From Oncomelania hupensis (taxonomy: Eukaryota > Mollusca > Gastropoda > Littorinimorpha > Pomatiopsidae): a DNA stretch of 64,000 nt. The notes under the pieces are model-generated. The model worked only from the letters and a program-made list of their open reading frames with translations, ran no database searches and was not told the DNA's origin. The position numbers and the translations under genes are program-made. The DNA is taken from contig CM072516.1 of assembly GCA_036898135.1 (NCBI GenBank), positions 64,342,982 to 64,406,981 of the forward strand. Direction: 5' to 3'. Shown in pieces: positions 60,701 to 64,000 of the stretch. Every line of letters begins with the position of its first letter. Position 1 is the first letter of the stretch.

Positions 60701-63105
60701 TATGAGTTTTAGTGTAATCCACTTCCTGTCCATTTCAGGATTATTCATTTGCTTAATATTGCATGTGTGTATTATAAAACCAATAGTAATAGCAGCACTA
60801 AGAGTACAAGCTGTAATAATAATAAACATGATGATGGTGGAGATGATGATTGATCAATTTATGATGATGATAATGTCTACAGTGCAGACTGCAGCATGTA
60901 CCATAGTTTGGGCTATGGCACCATCCTCTATCTGCAGGCAGTCATGACTTTCGACATGGTGAGTACAAGAATTTCATTTAGCTACCAAGTCAAAGTTTGT
61001 TTCTAAGAAAACCATCTCTGTGCATGAATTCCAACATTTTATTTCAGTAATAGATGGCTTTTGTTCCTAATAAAAAGGTCAAATGATTTCAAATAAAATC
61101 TGATAATTCCAGAATTCTTGTTTCCCATCAAAATTATGCATGAATGACATAAGAAATTTATTAACACAAGAGTTCACATTGGAAAACTTGTTTCCGGCTA
61201 TTGAAAATTAAGAAAAAAATGAAGGATTCTTAATCATATGGCTGAGTGAATCATTCGTACACAGAAACGATATGAACATCAATTTAAGGGAGTCGATATT
61301 TTTATTGTCATTGATGGTTTTGTATGATATCCACAGTAAATGTTATTGAGCAATGCTGCTAAGTTCATTATTATAAGTGATGGTTTCATATATATAGTGC
61401 ACCCTTCTACTCAGAAAATTGCTGACAGTGGTGAATTAGAAGACATAACGTGGATTAAGGCGGCAGTCATATACTGATGAAACAGGCATTGCTAGCAGCC
61501 AAAACACATTGCAGGGATCTTAAATCGTACTGGTTTAGTTCCTTGTGAAAGTTATCAGTTAATGTGACAAAATGCATTCTTTTCTTAATTTTACACAAGG
61601 ATCTTTAGCATGGAAATATTGTTTTCTATTGAGAACTATACTGGACCTTTACATCTTGAGCTTATCTTTGAATGAGAAAGTGCACTATAAAATATGTTTG
61701 ATATGCAGGCAGACATAGAAGCAGCAATCGTGGCCATGAAGCAAGCAGTGCTGATCAGCAACAAGCATCGCAAACGGACGTCTCTCATGGGATCTTTTTC
61801 CAAGGTTGCTATAGGAGTCAACTATGATGAATATACTGAAAGTGAGTCTTAGTGAGTCTATGTGTGGCAGTGATGTTTTTTTCGTCGGCAAATCGGCCAT
61901 TCACCGATAAAATTCCAAAATGTCCGAAAGAGTCACGTTCTGATCGGCCGGCTGTCCTAAGGTTTTACGCCTCAATCGGCCACCCTTTGTCCGTTTTTTG
62001 TTTGCTTGTCTTATGTCTGTTTTGTTGTTATTGCTTCTGGCCATATTAATTTTTTACCGGATGTTATGAATTATTGTCGAACATCAAGTATCGGAAGCGC
62101 CAAGCAGACAACACATGCATCAGCAGAGCGAGTTAGTGTAACGTCCTTTGTTGCGAACGGCATGCTTCCGGCAATAAAACTTTTCGTTTTCGTCTTCAAA
62201 ATGCCACCGAAAAAGAAACTGAAACTTATCAGTGTCCTCTCGTTTGGTGTTGGAAAAATGTCCTAAAGGTTTGTGACTAAATCGGCCAAATGGCCTATGT
62301 TGAAAATTTCTAGCAACATCACTGGTATGGTGGTATGATAAGATAAGATAAGATAAGATAAGACAACTTTATTATCTTTTACAAGAAATTACATTGTGGT
62401 GTACAATTACAATCAACAAGGAATAAACATCACAATAATAATAACAACAATCATAATGACGACAGTATGTGTTAGTAGTGCTGTTGTGGTATCTAGGCAA
62501 AGAAAGCAAATACATGTGATGATGATGATAATGATAATAAGGATGATGGTTCTGAGGATGATAATGATGAAGATGATGTGGGTGTCCATTTATTACGCAT
62601 TATACTCTATGCTGACCTACCTGTAGCACCTTTTCTATGATATATTAAGCCATAATTAAGTATCACCAATATGTACTCATAATACTAGTTATTGTATTGA
62701 TTGCCTAGAATCGCCCTAACCATGTTGGGATTACTAGTCTGCATAGTTCTTTCTTATTTTTGATTGACTACATTAATTTTTAGAGGATTGGTTAAGATAA
62801 TTTCTGTTACAGACAAGGTAAAGGACTTTATTTGCATTGACACAAGATATCTTTGCTGGATTTTACCTTTGGCGGTATTAATAAATCTCTTAGTTCTTTT
62901 CATCAGTCACAATCAATGTCATGATGGTAACAACTTGTCTACTATTAATTTATGCATGATCGTGTATTGCAGTTGAAATCCATGCAGAATTGATCTATGC
63001 AGAGTCGCTACTATTGCGAGCACTTTTGACCTTCATTCAGGACGAGAATCTCATCAGCTTCGTAAAAGGGGGACTCAAGATAAGGGAATGCCACAAAATG
63101 TATAG
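43288..63105 (+). CDS. TTC39-like: TTC39-family TPR protein, 5' portion (six exons), continues beyond the window
   Basis: Exons: 43288-43344, 46258-46289, 60426-60533, 60883-60958, 61709-61841 and 62973-63105. Phases close at each junction for 179 codons plus 2 nt, and the last exon ends at a donor (AG|gttagt). The product starts MASNIVPGDETADSDQEQD. Conserved blocks are NRLDLDLSMCIHEANAALKL, RFADALHRMKPY, SMYHSLGYGTILYLQAVMTF, DIEAAIVAMKQAVLISNKHR and LLRALLTFIQDENLISFVKG. These correspond to the N-terminal third of TTC39A/B/C, helical TPR proteins of the Iml2/DUF3808 group (normally about 580-680 aa). Vertebrate TTC39B affects lipid metabolism through LXR turnover; the role in this animal is unknown. 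Intron 2 is 14 kb and transposon-rich. Confidence 0.88.
43470..44007 (-). mobile_element. L2/CR1-type LINE 3' end
   Basis: The minus-strand frame 44007-43612 reads HITPVLRQLHWLPVKKRIDH, PSRRLRSSSQFMLSVP and WNTLPQDLRVIETLDSFKRR, then LKTYLF. The 3' UTR continues to GCGCCCTGAGCATGCTGCC, ATATGTGCGCCATAC and a (CAT)n tail near 43470. It lies in TTC39 intron 1, antisense to the gene. Confidence 0.85.
44905..46025 (+). mobile_element. LINE copy (endonuclease and linker), internally deleted; same family as 1-1672
   Basis: Begins in the endonuclease domain (FNITIIQVYAPTSEYDDSEV, then EDFYEYLQT), continues through the linker (45589-45960: KKPWITPELLDLCDKQREMK, NNSKKAYQTMKRLTSVKQ), then jumps directly at about 45950 to the family's 3' UTR (GAAAGATGGAGTACATGCTG to GTGCCCCAACG). 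The whole RT domain is missing. Small frameshifts break the endonuclease part. Confidence 0.85.
46925..47165. repeat. Dispersed repeat shared with 14510-14830
   Basis: Colinear with 14510-14830: GGAAATACTTTC, TATCAGAATGATCCAAATG, GGTCTGTCCATCGGTCC, ATCTCAAGAACCGTTAG, GCAAAGGTCAAGGTCACTG and TTTTGTTGAGTTTTAG. Confidence 0.6.
47183..49017 (+). mobile_element. LINE copy with A-to-G-hypermutated RT portion; same family as 1-1672
   Basis: 47183-47505 is an ordinary linker (KKPWITPELLDLCHKQREMK) with normal A content. From 47506 onward the sequence stays alignable to the other copies through the RT core (for example AGVDSVPAELLQAGGGAMID and FADDVDGLAGEERGLEHM) to the C-terminus near 49015, but sense-strand A is very often replaced by G. 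In a roughly 200-nt stretch (48489-48690) compared by eye with bases 625-425 (rc), I counted about 26 A>G against 2 G>A, 6 C>T and 3 T>C. The reading frame is broken. The copy lacks the family's 3' UTR. Confidence 0.85.
49881..50060. repeat. Perfect 90-bp tandem duplication
   Basis: Units 49881-49970 and 49971-50060, both starting CCAATTTGTTTATCATTG and ending CACGATATAA, appear identical base for base. They lie 18 bp before the LINE fragment at 50078. Confidence 0.97.
50078..50716 (+). mobile_element. LINE 3' portion, same family as 1-1672, with internal deletions
   Basis: Starts in the RT FADD region (degraded: TTTTGTGGATGACATTAATG), jumps past the middle of the C-terminal region at about 50425, and runs through KRKLRWYGHV to the 3' UTR and a GAGATAGGATATGATC tail. 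It retains normal A content, which gives a useful unedited reference for the copy at 47183. Confidence 0.85.
50949..51078 (-). mobile_element. Short LINE 3' end insertion with target-site duplication
   Basis: Minus-strand 3' UTR and (GATAG)n tail, plus an internal 20-bp tandem duplication (CATCTTTCTCTGTCCTCAGC). Flanked by about CTCATTCATT on both sides (50939-50949 and 51076-51085), consistent with target-primed insertion. Confidence 0.75.
51086..52088. other. Intronic sequence without recognised feature
   Basis: AT-rich sequence in TTC39 intron 2. Only short CT-rich and TA-rich tracts were seen. Confidence 0.45.
52089..53060 (-). mobile_element. Non-autonomous element related to 61872-62325, interrupted by a MITE
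   Basis: The end 52089-52165 (AGTGATGTTGTTAGAAATTT, ATAGGCCATTTGGCC, CACAAACCTTTAGGACATTT) is the reverse complement of 62245-62325. Segment 52815-52900 (rc VTPFVANGMLPAI, then MPLKKKPKLI) matches 62145-62235. A MITE is nested between them (52216-52451). Confidence 0.6.
52216..52451. mobile_element. MITE copy 2 (inverted relative to 3872-4108)
   Basis: The same 17-bp ends CAGTGCTTCAGATTGTT, 236 bp, very high identity to copy 1, flanked by AACTAA on both sides. High similarity suggests recent mobility. Confidence 0.8.
53003..53113 (+). pseudogene. Possible THAP zinc-finger N-terminal fragment
   Basis: MASIKPGGTACSAMFCINAR, then WTEMGLSFFTFPKEETR. C-x4-C followed by an SF..FPKE motif resembles the start of a THAP domain, as found in P-element-type transposases. 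The rest of the domain (second Cys/His pair) is not visible downstream, so it is a fragment or an isolated exon. Confidence 0.35.
53829..53881. repeat. (AAT)n microsatellite
   Basis: About 17 trinucleotide units. Confidence 0.95.
54563..54618. repeat. (ATG)n microsatellite
   Basis: About 18 ATG/GAT units. The poly-Met ORF here is an artefact. Confidence 0.95.
55140..55275. repeat. Three-unit tandem repeat (~45 bp)
   Basis: Three copies of GGAACACTCAAAATTCACTG, each preceded by TGTATAT-rich spacers of slightly different length. Confidence 0.9.
55470..55745. repeat. Degenerate tandem array of ~28-bp units
   Basis: Repeated word GCAAGCTTTTGGTTTAGAA with variants at about 55486, 55632, 55660, 55705 and 55730, interrupted at 55525-55625 by unrelated sequence. 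Confidence 0.6.
56333..56430. repeat. ~95-bp direct duplicate (partner 58350-58447)
   Basis: ATGAATACATGCAACTACTA through ACACTATCATTTTCTACA recurs at 58358-58446 with very few differences, 2 kb apart in the same orientation. Confidence 0.85.
57288..57354. repeat. Two-copy ~31-bp tandem repeat
   Basis: GTTAATTTTTAATTGTTnTA followed by TATGTATGCT, twice in succession. Confidence 0.85.
57701..57766. repeat. (TC)n microsatellite
   Basis: About 33 dinucleotide units. The Ser/Leu repeat ORF (or Arg/Glu on the other strand) is an artefact. Confidence 0.97.
58935..59220. mobile_element. Foldback/MITE element with ~65-bp modular inverted arms and 8-bp TSD
   Basis: Left arm (58935-58999) and right arm (about 59154-59220) are near-perfect reverse complements built from repeated (A)GCTCGTTACTCCCCC and TATCACTACTCCCCC modules. 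The flank GGTAGTAC occurs on both sides (58927-58934 and 59221-59228). The 150-bp centre also folds (ACCCTTTTCT against AGAAAAGGGT) and has no ORF. An 8-bp duplication suits hAT-like or MULE-like transposition. Confidence 0.8.
59957..60250 (-). mobile_element. Retroposon with L2-like 3' tail
   Basis: Minus strand ends GCGCCTGGAGCAGCTCTGG, GGAAAAGCTCTATATAAG and (AAT)n-like at 59953-59970, the same tail plan as the SINE at 22278 and the LINE at 29480. The upstream part (CCGGCGACACAAATCCACCC and onward) is of unknown origin, and no clear tRNA head is visible. Confidence 0.5.
61872..62325 (+). mobile_element. Non-autonomous element bounded by AGTGATGTT/AACATCACT
   Basis: Left end AGTGATGTTTTTTTCG, right end TTCTAGCAACATCACT. 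The outer inverted match is about 9 bp, and GGCCATT-type words near both ends are partly inverted. A short frame (ASAERVSVTSFVANGMLPAI, then MPPKKKLKLISVLSFG) is shared with 52815-52900. Lies in TTC39 intron 5. Confidence 0.55.
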
Positions 63106-63149
63106 GTTAGTAGAGCTGCTGAGTTGATGATGATGATTATATGATGATA

Positions 63150-63700
63150 ATGATGATAGTTCATCTCTAATGTCCTGAATGTTTAGAGTGAAGTATAGAG
63201 CAAGAGCGCTAGCTGCTTTTTCTTTGCTCAAGTTTGGAAGCATTGGACTCTTAACATTGTTACCCAAAAGCCTGTTCACAATACCCAGAGCTTTCTTTGG
63301 ATCTGAGGACGCTGCATCATTCAAGTTTGGCCTGGACACAGGTACACTTCACCTGACAAGTGACCTGAGAGCAGTGATTACGAGCTTTTTGGTTTAAATC
63401 TTTATGGACTTTCTACAGGACTGACCTTCAGCACGACGACACGCTTGCTTCATTTTTCTCACTTCTGCAGTGTATTATGAAGAGTCAGCCCGCACAGGCA
63501 CACGTTTTACAATCAAAGATGCATATTTGTTTAGTAAGGAGATGAAAGTGTCATTATAAAGACGACCACAATCTGACAGGTCTGACGGTGTACTCAGTAG
63601 CAACTCTGGGTTCTTGAGATTTTGAGGAAATCCATCAACATCCATTCCTTTGATGTTACTGCATTTTATTTCCATTTTCGGGATCTTAAAGTCTCAAAGA
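63150..63700 (-). mobile_element. CR1/L2-type LINE fragment (pre-RT region)
   Basis: Minus strand: RLYNDTFISLLNKYASLIVK followed by a break, then SDPKKALGIVNRLLGNNVKS and KAASALALYFTLNIQDIRDE. This is the standard order between endonuclease and RT in this LINE group. Frames differ between 63475-63675 and 63037-63339, so it is decayed. It begins about 45 bp after TTC39 exon 6, antisense to the gene. Confidence 0.7.
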
Positions 63701-64000
63701 GAAGGCAATCAAGAAATGGTATGAGGGTTGCGCGTCCCCAACGCTGACAGAATAAATGAATCTGGGGGACAAGATTGACCGAACCACAATCCATTCCATT
63801 GGGTGACCACATTCATGTTTAGGCACAGAGATCAGTTGAGACATGTAAATCCTAATAGTTTCATTGACAATAAAATATATGGAACGGAAGCTACAACCAA
63901 ATTTTGGTCCAGTTTGATTTTCTTTTACCTTTCTGAAAGTAACAAAATGTTCATTACTGACTGGAGAACCACATTGGTGGGAAAGAAACTGATTGTTCTA
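63701..64000. other. Intronic sequence at right edge, nothing recognised
   Basis: No further TTC39 exon, ORF or known repeat could be identified. The next exon should lie beyond the window. Confidence 0.4.

Overview
This is a eukaryotic, animal nuclear window. Genes are split into short exons with GT-AG introns (one GC-AG), introns are long and AT-rich, and retroposons, MITE-like elements and microsatellites are dense. The protein families and the LINE/SINE spectrum fit a lophotrochozoan. A gastropod mollusc is my best guess, but this is inference and no species marker was recognised.

Three host genes can be reconstructed exon by exon with consistent splice phase. (1) A plus-strand endosomal Qa-SNARE, syntaxin-7/12-like, at 3193-16070. 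It has nine shared exons and two alternative last exons that each encode a different transmembrane anchor. (2) A minus-strand PQ-loop membrane protein, SLC66A3/PQLC3-like, at 42501-29106. It has six exons, a complete 213-residue product and a 9.6-kb first intron. (3) The 5' part of a plus-strand TTC39-family TPR gene from 43288. Six exons are visible, the last ends at 63105, and the gene runs off the right edge. Genes 2 and 3 are divergent and share a roughly 0.8-kb intergenic segment.

Layout: 1-2043, antisense LINE sequence with an open reverse-transcriptase frame that leaves the window. 2044-16070, syntaxin gene with its putative promoter. 16071-20440, AT-rich 3' flank with one TIR element. 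20441-28640, a transposon graveyard made of a recurrent roughly 560-bp retroposon family, a tRNA-headed SINE, a DUF7869-like transposase-type relic and two interleaved direct duplications. 29106-42501, SLC66A3 gene; its intron 1 carries a modular foldback island that encloses a 4.0-kb pogo/Tigger-like DNA transposon with two ORFs. 42502-43287, divergent promoter. 43288-64000, TTC39 gene with LINE fragments, MITEs and tandem repeats in its introns.

The most notable observations are these. A LINE copy at 47506-49015 is strongly enriched in A-to-G changes on its sense strand relative to sister copies in the same window, the pattern left by ADAR-type RNA editing before retrotransposition. The pogo-like element carries, beside its DDE transposase, a second ORF with a Cys...Asp-x-His layout suggesting a cysteine peptidase. 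The syntaxin gene has duplicated, alternative membrane-anchor exons. Two unrelated inverted-repeat elements have arms built from short repeated modules.

All similarity statements come from reading translations and recalling family hallmarks. No database search was run.
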